DNA from: CAJBLF01 sp964545415
GTDB lineage: Bacteria > Patescibacteriota > Gracilibacteria > Absconditabacterales > Absconditicoccaceae
DNA: 60,346 nucleotides
Assembly: GCA_964545415.1 (NCBI GenBank)
Contig: CAZJFP010000006.1
Span: 1 to 60,346 of the forward strand
Reading direction: 5' to 3'
A program made the position numbers and the translations under genes. The notes under the pieces were generated by a model that searched no databases, was not told where the DNA came from, and was given only the letters and a program-made list of their open reading frames with translations. The first letter of the stretch is position 1; each line of letters begins with the position of its first letter. This document shows positions 1 to 10,894 of the stretch, in pieces.

Positions 1-160
1 AGCTTTCATCCGGGCCGATTCCTGCGATAGTGAGCTCTCCGGAGTATGGCATGATGTTTCATCATTCATCATTAATTATTCATCATTCATTTGTTTTTAG
101 GGTACAGCCGGTGAGGGTTAGGAGGGCAATCGTAATCATTAGTAGGGAGAGTTTTTTCAT
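1..160 (-). CDS. Lipoprotein, N-terminal part (runs off the window)
   Basis: The reading frame starts at ATG 160 on the minus strand and leaves the window at base 1. The first residues are a textbook lipoprotein signal: two lysines, a hydrophobic stretch, then the lipobox LTGC with Cys at residue 19, so the mature protein should be lipid-anchored outside the cell. The next segment (TNEGGIINDEGG) is encoded by the intergenic-type word repeat GAATGATGAATAATTAATG and has four UGA codons read as glycine. It therefore looks as if a repeat module has become coding sequence just after the lipobox. Function is unknown because the rest is missing. Confidence 0.55.
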
Positions 161-407
161 GAGAAAATTTTTTATATTTAAAACTAATATATCTGGATTA
201 TTTCTTCATTATTTTATATATTCCAAGATGGGAGATATCTTCATTATAAATTTACTTATGTATGGAGACATTCTGACCCAATCATCAATAAAAAACAAAC
301 CCATTACTATCAAAATTATAGTAACTATTCGTCTAATAATTATTCCCTTTCTCCGCCTGGTATGAGTGTAACATCTTCTCATAATATATTAATAATCTAA
401 ATCATAA

Positions 408-2759
408 TTATATGTCATGTATAGGCGATCATATTGAATGGAATATTATTTTAACGCCATATTTATCTAATTCTTTCTTAACATTTCATCCCCATTCTTT
501 TATATTCTTTTTGATACCACCGGTAGGAGTTCCATAGGAAGCAAAGATTATGGCGTCTGGAATTACTTTTTCAGATATTGTTTTTAGCTTTGTAAAATCA
601 TCCTGACTAAATCAATCTCGACTATATTTAACTTCCGAGAGTATCAACCTTCAATTCTTTAAACAAACTATATCACTCTCTCATATAGATCCTTTTCAAT
701 CCATACACTCAATTCATAGTCAGTAAAGAAATGAATCAGAATGAAATCAAGCTAAGTCTGTTAGAAAGTTCAGAACAGCGAAAATTCATTTAGAATCGGT
801 TCAATTCAAAATAGAATTAAAAGCATAGTTCCATTCAGGTGCGACATTAATAGGAGATTTTTTTCAACATCATCTACATTTTATGTTCTCACTCATTTCG
901 CCTGTAGATATCCAATATCTTTCGTGACAAAATCTACATTTAAATTCTATTCATTGTCTTATTATAGAAGAGTTTGTTAAATGTTCTAGCTCTTCCATAA
1001 TATCTTTTGCTTCAACCGATTGATCGTCGGTTATCTCAAGTTCTTTTTTAAGAGTACTTAATGATATATATTTTTCACTGATATTGGCTGTCTTAAAACA
1101 ACGGTCATAGATCTTTTCAGAGATAATTTTTGTATCTAGTTCCTGTTTACTAGCCAATACTTCTTCAATATTTTCAATAATATTTTCTTTTTTAAATACT
1201 TGAGTGTATTTGATAAACAGTTCTCTCCATTGCTTATGATTTAGCAAATCCTCTAAAAAGAGTAGGTCTCATCAAAATAGATTCAGAATTGCCCTCACTC
1301 TCATTCAATCTGAAGACTGCTTTATATCATCAAAATTTCGTTTGTATTCATCTCAGAAGCGAGATGCTATCATCATTGAACGAATCACCACGCTTTCTGC
1401 TGGGATTTTTATTGATAACTCGAATCTATTATCATCAAAATCTCAACCCACTAATCATGATTCTCTTTCTGCTTTATTGAATATTATAGAAAAGGAACGG
1501 TTTTTATTTACTCTCACGATTCTACTTCCAAATATTCATTGGATAGCTTTATTGTTTCTATTATATTGTAGATACGAAACCATTTTGCGTCAGTCAGCTG
1601 TCATGACTTGATTACTTTTCTGATATTCCAAACATACATCAGTTACATATGTCTCATCGGCCATATGAGTTTTCCATAACACTTCTTTATCCAACCTAAC
1701 AGTTGCGTCTTCTTCATACAAACTTACATATTTTCGATGGTCTAATGGTATGTACTCATAATTTGTGAATTCTGATCATTCATAAATATCTAAACTATCA
1801 CCAATTCTTGTTCATGATGGTGGGTTTATTTTTTCAAGCTCTTCTTTGGAAAACACATTACTAATTAATATCACATTGGGCTTCTGACCGTTCTGATTTT
1901 GATTTCGACTATATTGGTGAGCGAATTTTAAGAAGACATTTATAATTGTTTCATTTCCATTAAGTTCAGTAATAGGCAAAAAAAATGTGTTTAAGAAAAC
2001 AGCCTTCCATGATGAGCGGTGGATGTTTCTATTCCAAAACATAAGGTAATCTTTTATAGAGTTTCATACCACTACATATATATCTTCGGATTTATAATCT
2101 AATTTTCATAAATAATCGTATGGTACATGAGACAATTGATTTGGATAGACAAAGTGATTACTATTAGTCTTCTCCAAGAATCCCTTAAGATCTTCCAAGG
2201 ATTTTATAGCTAGTTCTTCATGTTCAATAGTCTCGAGATAGTGTTTATAATAACCTCATACGTTTTCGATATATCAAAAATTGATTCCAATCGCATCTCT
2301 TAGATTGGTTGGAAGGTCTTTATCTATTAAGAAGTTCATCAACTTAGGATTTCGAAATCATATTTTTCAGATTAATTCTTTACATGGCATGACAGTAACT
2401 GGATTAATGCGGATATATTTTCAGTTTAAACTTACATGTCAGTTAGCTATTGATACCTGTGTGCTCTCTAAAATTTCAGAAGGACTAAAACTTACAATTA
2501 TATAATCTTTTAATTCCTGATCTATTTTACATAGACAGACATAAATATCTGCATCATAAGTTCTCATCCTTTGCTTATCTACATCCGATATCTTCTGTGT
2601 TCATGAAGAGCTGTCCAACAAAAAGAATTGATAATATCTCCCTCATCGTGCTGTCATATTAAATAGCATAATATCCTTTAGTGTTTCTACTGACACACTA
2701 TCATCAATTATGTATGCTATCTTCATGGGTCTGTGACTGTAAAATAGTTTTCTTTCCAT
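408..2759 (-). CDS. Large protein with zinc ribbon and C-terminal PD-(D/E)XK nuclease domain
   Basis: One frame of 783 aa from ATG 2759 to TAA 408 with many UGA codons, all read as Gly. The N-terminal 570 residues match no family I recognise; they are mixed alpha/beta in appearance with no P-loop. Around residues 608-631 there is a zinc ribbon (CRFC, then CRGC about 20 residues on). The C-terminal 90 residues carry a restriction-endonuclease-like core: ESD near residue 694, then SEVK with E709 and K711, the usual metal-binding D...ExK pattern. Large unknown domain plus nuclease fits a defence effector, and it lies upstream of a restriction-modification pair and a phage-like protein. The nuclease fold is a motif-level inference. 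Confidence 0.7.
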
Positions 2760-2808
2760 CTCTTTTTATAATTTTATGTAAAAAAACATTGTTCGTCTAA
2801 ATAATTTT

Positions 2809-3531
2809 TTAATGCTTTAATCTTTCATATTCAGATTTTAATTTCTCCACTACTTCCGGATTCTCGAGCAAAAAAGTTTTTACCTTCTTTTTATCTTTGT
2901 CTGATATCTTTCAATATTTATTATCTACATATTCAAATGTCTCTAGATCAAACCTTGCATTGAAGTTCTTTTGTTTTGATATGATATGAAAGTGTGGTCA
3001 GTTATTCTCCTTATGCTGTAAGTCATGATCACCAGGATAAATTTCTATCCTTAAATCTCAAGTTCAGGCAATAAAACGCTTAATTTTATAAACTTCTCAG
3101 GTTGGCAACAATCCAGTTGAATTAATGTACATTTCTAGCATATTTGCAGCATCCATTTTATTATTTTCTTGCTTTTCTACACTTTTATTATTTTCTATAT
3201 TTTCGGCAGACATTTTAATTAATTCATTTATATTTAAATATTTTTGATACTCTTTTCGTACAGTATTAACACCTCATGTTTTGTATGTGTTTTTTTCTTC
3301 TTCATTTTCAAAAATACCATATACAACTCAAAGTGCATATTCTCAATCATTTAATTGAAACACTTCTCAATACATACCGACTCCTATTTGTCTATTCCAA
3401 TCGTGTTCAATGAGGCGTGGAATATATTTTTGTTTGATTTGTTCTGCCATGCCATCAAGAGCGCTTTTTGCCACTCTCTCATTATGCCTATCAATATGAG
3501 TCGTACTTGCTATTCAAATTTGAATTTTCAT
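2809..3531 (-). CDS. Prohead-protease-like N-terminus joined to a DUF4160-like C-terminus
   Basis: 240 aa, ATG 3531 to TAA 2809, six or more UGA codons. Residues 1-60 (GIASTTHIDRHNERV, later IEHDWNRQIGVG) resemble the start of HK97-type prohead proteases (the 'Gx(A/S)S...D' and 'HDW..PIG' patterns). The last 90 residues (PGDHD...GPHFHI, followed by a helix pair ending in EKLKSEYERL) resemble DUF4160, a small domain common beside toxin-antitoxin and phage genes. The combination is unusual and the protease part has no verified catalytic serine, so activity cannot be claimed. It lies 49 bp upstream of the nuclease gene on the same strand, probably co-transcribed. Confidence 0.6.
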
Positions 3532-3604
3532 ACTATTTTTTTGTGCCTAAAATACTGCTCTTTTATATGTATTTTCTATTCAATGTCAATCATCGTTATA
3601 AAAG

Positions 3605-3631
3605 AAAAAGAGCTCTCTCGGGCTCTTTTTT
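3605..3631 (-). terminator. Rho-independent terminator (works both ways)
   Basis: Nine-base stem AAAAAGAGC / GCTCTTTTT with a short loop and T-runs on both strands. It follows the methyltransferase stop at 3661 on the minus strand and separates the restriction-modification pair from the downstream minus-strand genes. Confidence 0.7.
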
Positions 3632-3660
3632 GTGTTAATTAGAGGAAACATTAGTAAATA

Positions 3661-4887
3661 TTATTTTTTTAATACTTTCGGAAAAGAAGTAACTATTCTT
3701 TTTGTTGTATCTTCAAATATTTGATTTCTTATTAATTTTTGATTCTCATTAACATTATTTTCTAAATTAATTTGATTCAAAAATTCATACTCTACTTCAT
3801 CTTTAAATGCACCAACTGGTAATTGTTGTAATCTTTTTCTAACAACCCCTATCGCCTCATTTGAACTATCAATTCAAATCCAATTTCTACCAAGATGTTG
3901 GGCTGCTTCAAGAGTTGTACCAGATCAACAAAAACAATCCAAAACCAAATCACCTGGATTTGATGAAGCTTGAATAATCATTTTTAATAAATTTAAATTT
4001 TTTTCTGTTGGATAGGTTTGACATTGACTATCTTTAAATTCTCGAATATCTTGAATTTTTTTACCATCTTTTTCATCAGCAAATATTTTTTTTCTAGGAA
4101 CTCCATTTGGAGACCACTCTATTAAACCCTGCTGATTCCATTCCTCAAGAATTTTAGGATTTGTTCTCCAATGTCTTCATTTTGGAGGATTCATATTTCT
4201 CCATACTCATCATGTAGCACCGTTAGCAGTTTCTCATGGAGCATGTAAAGGAATCGTTGTATATCTACGACCATCCTTGTCTATCTTTTTAAACAATCTC
4301 TCAATATCTTCTTCTTGGAATCATTCTTTCGGTTCGTTCCAAGTCATATCGGCTGACTTTGAATAAAAAAGTATTAAGTCTTTTATATTTCAATATGCTT
4401 TCCTTTGAAAATTTTTAGGATTACATTTTATACGACTAATATCATTTTTAAAATTTTTCACTCCAAAAACCTCATCCATTATTATCTTTATATAATGTCC
4501 AATTTTATAATCGATATGCAAATAAATAGAGCCCTTATCTGAAAGCAATTCTCTCAGAAAAATCAATCTTTCTCTTATAAACTCCAAGAAATCCTCTCAC
4601 AACAACTCATCTTTATAGGCTGTTTTATCTAATTTACTATTACTAATCGTACTAACTCTACCATCACCCATGGTAAAATGGTTATTGGTAGCAAACGGAG
4701 GATCTATGTAAATTAGATCTATTTTCCCTTTAAGATTATACTCCTCACACAATGTTTTTAATACACTTAAATTTTCTCCAAAAATCAATTTATTTTTCCC
4801 ACCACCAGAAATACTTTTCAAAACAGCATTTGGTGTGTTTTGTAAAATATCACCTTCCTTCTTCTTATTTTCGTACTGAATAAACAT
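3661..4887 (-). CDS. Type II DNA adenine or cytosine-N4 methyltransferase, beta class
   Basis: 408 aa, ATG 4887 to TAA 3661. The catalytic motif IV comes first (YIDPPFAT, DPPF at residues 62-65) and the S-adenosylmethionine-binding motif I last (VLDCFCGSGTT near residues 313-322), which is the beta-class order, with the target-recognition region between them. One UGA supplies the Gly in the stretch before EDFLEFIRERL. The start lies 6 bp after the stop of the restriction enzyme gene, so the two form an operon. The methyltransferase would protect host DNA from that enzyme. Recognition sequence cannot be read from the protein. An AAGGA lies almost on top of the ATG, too close for a good ribosome site. 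Confidence 0.88.
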
Positions 4888-4893
4888 CCTTTT

Positions 4894-5694
4894 TTAAACC
4901 TGATGTAAAAAATCTTTAAGAACTAACGCACTCATAATATTTAAATCTTTGTATGTTTCTGTTATATCTACAAACATTTTATTTCTACCTTTCTTATATA
5001 CAACACCATCAAGTATTGCTACAACAATTGCTTTTACTCCTTTCGTCTTAGCTGTTGCAATTGCATCAGCAAATTGTGCATTTTGATGACCACCGAAATC
5101 AGTTAAAAATTTAGCTTCTCAAATTACATATTTTCCATTAAATCTGCCAATAAAATCAAGTCATTTATTACGGGAATAATTTAAATGTTTTTTTGCAAAA
5201 GCCATCATTTCATTATCACCTGCATCAAGAACCGCATCTTCATTAGAAGATAAGAATTGTTGTACTTTTATTGGTTTAATACCCAATCCTCACCTATTTA
5301 ACCAGCTTCTAAATAATGGTCCAATTTGTCTATTTGTTTCTTTTGGTTCAGAACATTTTTCTAATACTTCATCAATTCACATCTTATAGATTCTCTCACA
5401 CAGCCTTTTAATTGTTTTTGGATTTCTTTCAATAGCTGATAAATCTTTTCTTAAATAAGCCACATAAGAATCTTTTAATGGAAAAAGATCAAGTGAGAGC
5501 AGATTTTTAATTAATCCAGAACAATCTTTTTCACTAAACGATTTTTCAATATTTTTCCGAATATTGTCATCTATTTCTCTTGTTTCTTCTGGTACTATAG
5601 GATAAATATCAAACAACTTATCTAAGTAGTCTGTTTGATTAGCATATTGTATACTAAGATTGGTTCGATATTTTGTATCTTTTTTTGGAGGCAT
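4894..5694 (-). CDS. Type II restriction endonuclease
   Basis: 266 aa, ATG 5694 to TAA 4894. A PD-(D/E)XK core is visible: GLDFIGRF (Asp near residue 180) followed by YVIGEAKFL with E193 and K195, then a Gln/Asn-rich helix (GGHQNAQFADA) as in known type II enzymes. The start was taken at the first ATG (MPPKKDTKY); the frame stays open upstream only through a TTG, and no Shine-Dalgarno sequence precedes either. The gene precedes the beta-class methyltransferase by 6 bp. Together they are a complete type II restriction-modification system. Specificity is unknown. Confidence 0.8.
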
Positions 5695-5794
5695 TTTTTT
5701 AGTACGAATAAAGTTGTTTATAGATATAATAAACAAACCTATTTTTTTTTCAATCAATAAAATATATTCTTATATTTATGTTTAGTTAAGTCAG

Positions 5795-7105
5795 TTAAAT
5801 GGTAGGTATTTTAGTCAAATACTTCGCAGCATAGTAAATAATCATACTCTGCAACCCCACATACACCAGCACCAGGAAGAAAATCAGTTCACCCGGCAGT
5901 CCCGTATACAACAACAAAATCACGTTCACAACCATCGCCGCTACGCAGGAAATGATCCGATAGATATAGTCCGTTTTGCCAAAGATCTTGGCCAACATCG
6001 GTACTCTATGCGCGTAGAAGATCATCGCAGCACTGGCGACGTTCCAGATGATACCTCGTGTTACGACTGCCCCAGCATCGCCGTTAAAATACGAGAAGAG
6101 ACTGATGTAGATCGCGAAGTTGATCACGAGGAAAACGAAGAGGTTCTGGATGATACTATTATATCAGACTTTTTTGAGTAAGAGGACGTTGACCACGAAC
6201 GCGACGATGGTGATCCGGTAGAAGAAATGGCTCGCGTCAGCGAAACTCGCTATGTGGGTAATATATCGCACGATGAGGATACAGACGAGGATGATATTGA
6301 AGAGCTCGAGGATGCGTTTGGTCGCATCCGGCATCTGCGCCACGAACTGATGGATGCGTTGCAGCAAAGGAGACGTGAATTGTTTCTTGACCGCGGTGAT
6401 ACGTTCGCCCGCGAGGATGCGTCTGACAGAGATCTCTTTTTTCTTCTCTTCGGAAGGTGGTGTCATCGCAAACACTTTGGCGATGAGATAGTAGAGCCCG
6501 GTGAGGAGCAAAGAATTGACCGACAAGGCGAGATACATATTTTTTATCTGATCAAAGACGACGAACATCACGGTCCCCAACGACAAGACTCACAACTTAT
6601 ATCGGAGATATTTCTCTACGCCCTTATGATGTCCGATGATGAAAATCATGAACGCGATGATTCATAAATGCATCACCCGATGCATCGAAAAGATCGTGAA
6701 GAAGACAGGTCGTCCTCCTATCGCCAACCCGATCATCAAGACAAAAAAGGTCGCGAGATAGAATCCCACTTGGAAGACCAGCGTCCCATCCTTGTAGTCT
6801 ATGAGGATGGATCCCATCCGAAGGAGCAAGTTGAGCGTCAACAATCCCAGTGCGACATAAATCGATTCTATACCGAAGTAGGTCATGACCCCAAAGAGTC
6901 CCGCCATGATAATGACCCGCGCCGCATAGAGGGCGTATCTTTGCAACAAGGCTTTGCCTTCGACCTTGATCGTCTGTGTCGCTCCATAGTACCCGAAAAA
7001 CATCCCGAGAAAGATCAGCGGAATGAACGCGAGATATCGTAATCCGATCCCGTAGAAGAACAGCACGAACCCGATGATGACGATGGATAAGAGTAACAAT
7101 GCCAT
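5795..7105 (-). CDS. Polytopic membrane protein, about 12 transmembrane segments
   Basis: 436 aa from ATG 7105 to TAA 5795, joined across several UGA codons. Most of the length is hydrophobic helices (MALLLLSIVIIGFVLFFYG, GFYLATFFVLMIGLAIGG and others), broken by one hydrophilic cytoplasmic-looking loop around residues 215-260 (PPSEEKKKEISVRRI, then ERITAVKKQF). No transporter or enzyme motif is recognised. The base composition is clearly higher in GC than the 0.4-5.7 kb block, marking a boundary at about 5.77 kb. A repeat module ends just upstream of its start. Function unknown. Confidence 0.65.
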
Positions 7106-7124
7106 ACAAGATAACTGAGTAATT

Positions 7125-7258
7125 AAAGGACGATGAAAGATGAATGATTAATGATGAATGATGTTGGTTGTGTATCATTATCTTCTATTGTAATCTACAA
7201 TAGTCCATTTGAGCAATTCTTTCATTATTCATTTTTCATTATTCATTATTAATTATTT
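7125..7258. repeat. Inverted word-repeat module, ATGAATAATG type
   Basis: About 130 bp. Arms are runs of ATGA/ATTCAT words in inverted orientation around the palindrome CTATTGTA (7185-7192) / TACAATAG (7196-7203). It lies between two minus-strand genes, with one arm about 20 bp from the start codon at 7105. Confidence 0.8.
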
Positions 7259-7261
7259 CGC

Positions 7262-8404
7262 CTAAAGGGCGAAATTCGTCGTCACCGCCCGCATGAGCAC
7301 ATAATGCAACAATATCGCGACCACTATGATGAGCAAGAGTCTGCCGATGTTTTTGTTTCTGAAGTATCTCGCAGCGAAGATGACCATTCATCGTAAACCG
7401 ACCGACATCAGCATATACGCGAGTCCAAATTGGTTGACCGAGAAGAGATAAATCTCGTTGGCGAGCGTGTACACGCCGAGCAACGACACGACGACGAGCA
7501 TGATAAGTTCCGCGATATCGTACAGTCCGGACAACACTCCTGGAACATCAGCGAGCTTGAGGAGCAAGTCTTTTTGGAGGAATTTCCGATAGATAGCTCC
7601 TGGCCCAAATGTCGCGTAATCCTGGTTTTTGAGCGATATCTTGGCACCGAGTGATTTCAAGATTTTGACGTTTTCCATGCGTTCCAGCTCCTTGTCTACA
7701 TCTGTCGTAGTGACCAAAGATTCGTCGTTGATGGTCTTGTCCGGATCATTGATGGACGCGAAATAGTGGTCGTCGATCTTTTCGGTGATCCTAAACAGTT
7801 CCTGGATTGTTTCTCTTATTTTTTCAAAGTTTGTTCCCATCCTGAGTTTCTTGAGCTCTTCGACAAGCGCAGTGATCTTCTTGCGTTCTTGGATCTCGAT
7901 CGAAGTTGCAGATCTGTTGAGCGTCAGATCCACCTTTTCAAACACTTTTTCTACAATTTTTTTCGCTGACTGCAATTTCACATCCTCATAGATTTTTCTT
8001 TCTTTCTCTTCTTGTTCCACGATCTGCTTCCAGACTTCGGCTTTTTTCTTCTCTGCTTCCGCTTTGGCTTGTGCGATGATCATCTCGCTCTCTTTGGGTG
8101 TGATCGGCATAATGAATCTATTGATACTTCTCAGATCAAACCCGACAAACGCAAAAAAATTAGCGGCCTCTTGAAGGTCAGTATATTTGGTGACGCATTC
8201 TATAGTCTGGAAATTTTTTTCGATAGTGAAATAGACATTGCCGAACGTTTTTTTGTCTTCGGTAAACTCCTTGACGGAGAGGATGAGGATACCTGCTTCT
8301 TCGAGGAGTTTCCTCGCCAAAAGTGATGCGTCTACCCCGATCAACATCTCGACAGTATATTTCTGATCTTTCTCTTGTTTGATACCGTTTACGCTAAATG
8401 TCAT
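7262..8404 (-). CDS. Coiled-coil protein with C-terminal transmembrane segments
   Basis: 380 aa, ATG 8404 (a GTG lies one codon upstream) to TAG 7262. An N-terminal mixed domain of about 100 residues is followed by a charged helical stretch (QAKAEAEKKKAEVWKQ, then KQIVEQEEKERK) likely to form a coiled coil, then a domain rich in Lys/Glu, and about three hydrophobic helices near the C-terminus (ELIMLVVVSLLGVYTL, LLLIIVVAILLHYVL). One UGA (7388) joins the last 42 residues to the rest. Its first hundred residues recall nothing I can name. Probably a membrane-anchored cytoplasmic protein; function unknown. Confidence 0.6.
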
Positions 8405-8738
8405 CACAAAAATATCAGGTTAAAAGCCAATTCTCCGGCTTACTTTATGCTTTTATATTGAAATTTCCAAGAAAATCAATATAAGAGGCCTGTTAGAACA
8501 ACCAATTTACTCGATATGATATCCACGATTTCTAGACAAATGATGTAAGCACATAAACAGCACCAGCGAGGACGTTTCACCGTGTCCTTTTTTCTTCTAC
8601 TGCTTAATAGTGACCATAAACAAATCCACCCCAACCCTCCTTTATCAAGGAGGGAGTGAATAGACGTTCCTCCCTTGATAAAGGGAGGTGAGGAGGGATT
8701 TGCGACCATACAACTTTTATCCTTTCGTAATATAGCAA
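8405..8738. other. Intergenic region with CCTCCCTTGATAAAGGGAGG repeat
   Basis: No gene. A palindromic repeat of the CTCCCTTTA family fills 8623-8701 (CCCTCCTTTATCAAGGAGGG and CCTCCCTTGATAAAGGGAGG, nested). The same words recur near 12.35, 40.6, 41.1 and 44.2 kb. The rest is featureless. Confidence 0.6.
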
Positions 8739-9830
8739 ATGAAAAAACTTCTTCGACTTCTCTTCATCCTCCTTATCCTCGGACTCGGATTCTTATATAT
8801 AGTAAAAAATCCTGAGCTATGAATATCACAAACTATTTTGAAAGCGATAGGACTAGAAAGACTCACCATCTCCGACGAACCAATTGCTATGGGAACAGGA
8901 ACATTTACTTTGGATGAAATAGGAACTACGTTTACCTTACCTATCGATCGAACACTCAGCGGTGCAGTGATGACAGGTAATGAAGAAACAACATTTATAC
9001 TTTCCACTCCTGAAGTAGACAACAAAAAATATCCCATGTATATCCGCGGATCAGTACAAAAAAGCACAGATACATTAGAAGAAGTTCAACAGACATTCCA
9101 GGTACAACTTACCGGAAACGGACAAACATTCTCTATCGATTGTGACGGCGTTTCACCAAGCAAATGTCTCGGCGTCTTTATCAACAGTGGTATATATATA
9201 GTGGGGCTCAGTAGCCAAAGCGACCAACCAGACGAAGATCTCAACGCACCGACAAGCGTGTACTTCCCAAGATTTGCACAAATCCAAGATGCAATCAACG
9301 CAATATTATATTCAGCAGTCGTTGTCCCACCGGTGATGACAGGAAGCGAATTGAGTGGAGAAAATCTTTCTTCTTTTTCAGATTCTGAACTCGGCACCAC
9401 CTTTTCTTATCCTACTACTCGAGGTACTATCACCAAAGAATCTGAGAACAATCTTTCCGGAATGAAATATATGATCACTCTTCTCAGTAATGGAAATATC
9501 TTTTTTGCAGCATACAACAATGAAATACCATTACCGAGATGATCCTTCTTTTGAGATCAAGCGAAGAACATTATAAATAGCGCACACATCACGAATTTCT
9601 GTGACAATAAGACAAATTGTAATATACTTACCAACACCAACAACATACCATATGCAAAATATTATGAAGAATATGGAGAAATGGGAAGTACACAAACAAA
9701 TACAAGATTAATGTATTATATCTTCAATCCGAGTAATGCATTCCGTGGCATCGTCATTTCCAATGAGAGGATGTCATCTGTACCGGAAACTGATTTCGAT
9801 ATTCTAGTCAACAGTTTACAATTCAACTAA
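8739..9830 (+). CDS. Signal-anchored extracytoplasmic protein
   Basis: 363 aa, ATG 8739 to TAA 9828-9830. Residues 1-24 (MKKLLRLLFILLILGLGF, then LYIVKNPEL) form a signal anchor almost identical to that of the next gene, so the two are a duplicated pair at their N-termini. The rest is Thr/Ser-rich beta-type sequence with one Cys pair (DCDGVSPSKC) and another (CDNKTNC), compatible with export. Three UGA codons occur, at 8818 and in the C-terminal third. No enzymatic motif. Probably a cell-surface protein facing outward. Confidence 0.6.
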
Positions 9831-9883
9831 AACATATACCCTATTTTATTCCTTGTCCCTTTTACTTTATCCCTTCTATCAAC

Positions 9884-10744
9884 ATGAAAAAACTTCTTCG
9901 GACCCTCTTCATCATTATCCTCCTCTTGGGAGCATGATTCATGTACATCGTCAAGAATCCGGAACTTCCGATATCGCAAAAAATTCTGACCACTATCGGT
10001 CTCGATATGGTTAGCAGCGGCAAACAAAAAGCTATCGATCCTGATTGTATCAGCTACTTCGACGGCTGCAACACCTGCATGGTCTCATGATGAATCATCG
10101 AATGATGCACCAAAATGTTTTGTGACACACCAACGGAACCACAATGCTTAGAATACACACGAACAGGTATGGATCTCACCAACTGCGTAAGTTATTTCGA
10201 TGGCTGCAACAATTGTAGCGTCAAAGATGGTAGACCTGATGCGTGTACGCTCATGTACTGCGAAACACCAGGAGAACCTAAATGTAACGAATATGCGAGC
10301 GGAGCCGATGTAAAAATAAATCTTCAGAACTGCAAAAGTTACTTCGACGGATGTAATACCTGCAGCGTCAAAGACGGACAACCAGAAGCATGTACGGAAA
10401 TGTACTGCGAGACACCGAGCGAGCCAAAATGTTTGGAGCTAAATAATGAGGAGACGGTCAGTCCAGATAGCAAAGGAGAATGAACGGCCTGCAATTCGGA
10501 CGCTAAACTCTGTGATGATGGAAGCTCTGTAGGAAGATCATGACCAAACTGTGAATTTGCTCCATGTCCAAGCGAAGAGCCAACTGTCTGTACTATGGAA
10601 TACGCACCGGTCTGTGCTAGCGTCCAAGTGGAATGTATCAAAGCGCCATGTCCTCCTATCGAGCAAACTTTCGGAAATAAATGCATGATGAACGCCAACA
10701 AACGCGCCACCTACCTCCACGACGGCGAATGCACAACTAAATAA
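9884..10744 (+). CDS. Anchored Cys-rich protein: three tandem repeats plus a Kazal-like tail
   Basis: 286 aa, ATG 9884 to TAA 10742-10744. The N-terminal anchor matches the previous gene (KNPEL). Residues about 55-190 hold three tandem copies of a motif with the form C-x-S-Y-F-D-G-C-N-x-C, then CTxMYCETPxEPKC, six to seven cysteines each. After a linker, residues about 235-284 (CTMEYAPVCASV, then FGNKCMMNANKRA and a final GEC) fit the Kazal-type protease inhibitor pattern. Glycines in the first repeat are encoded by UGA. The cysteines should form disulfides outside the cell. Inhibitor or binding function is inferred only from the Kazal pattern. Confidence 0.65.
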
Positions 10745-10779
10745 CCACATCACCTCATTCCGGCGTCCCCACTCTTCCA

Positions 10780-10845
10780 CGTCATTCCCGCGAAAGCGGG
10801 AATCCAGTTTGCTAGTGTGAATTCCCGATCAGGTCGGGAATGACG
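10780..10845. repeat. REP-like palindrome, CGTCATTCCCGCG family
   Basis: Outer ends CGTCATTCCC and GGGAATGACG, inner hairpin CCCGCGAAAGCGGG, and a second half CCCGATCAGGTCGGG. Other copies lie at 13870-13940 and 50773-50839, with a degenerate one at 44046-44150. Intergenic. Confidence 0.85.
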
Positions 10846-10894
10846 CTGAAACAATGCCGGAAGCTACATAGTCTTTACCACTAAAAAAACTTTT

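Noticed and set aside
30..365. Plus-strand 111-aa frame at the window start
   Set aside because: It overlaps the lipoprotein start on the other strand and an AT-rich spacer, with no family or ribosome site.
2809..3531. Prophage remnant
   Set aside because: Only one phage-like domain is present; no capsid, terminase, portal or integrase genes lie nearby.
6227..7042. Long plus-strand frames rich in Arg/Asp/His
   Set aside because: They are shadows of the minus-strand membrane protein; composition is that of antisense coding DNA.
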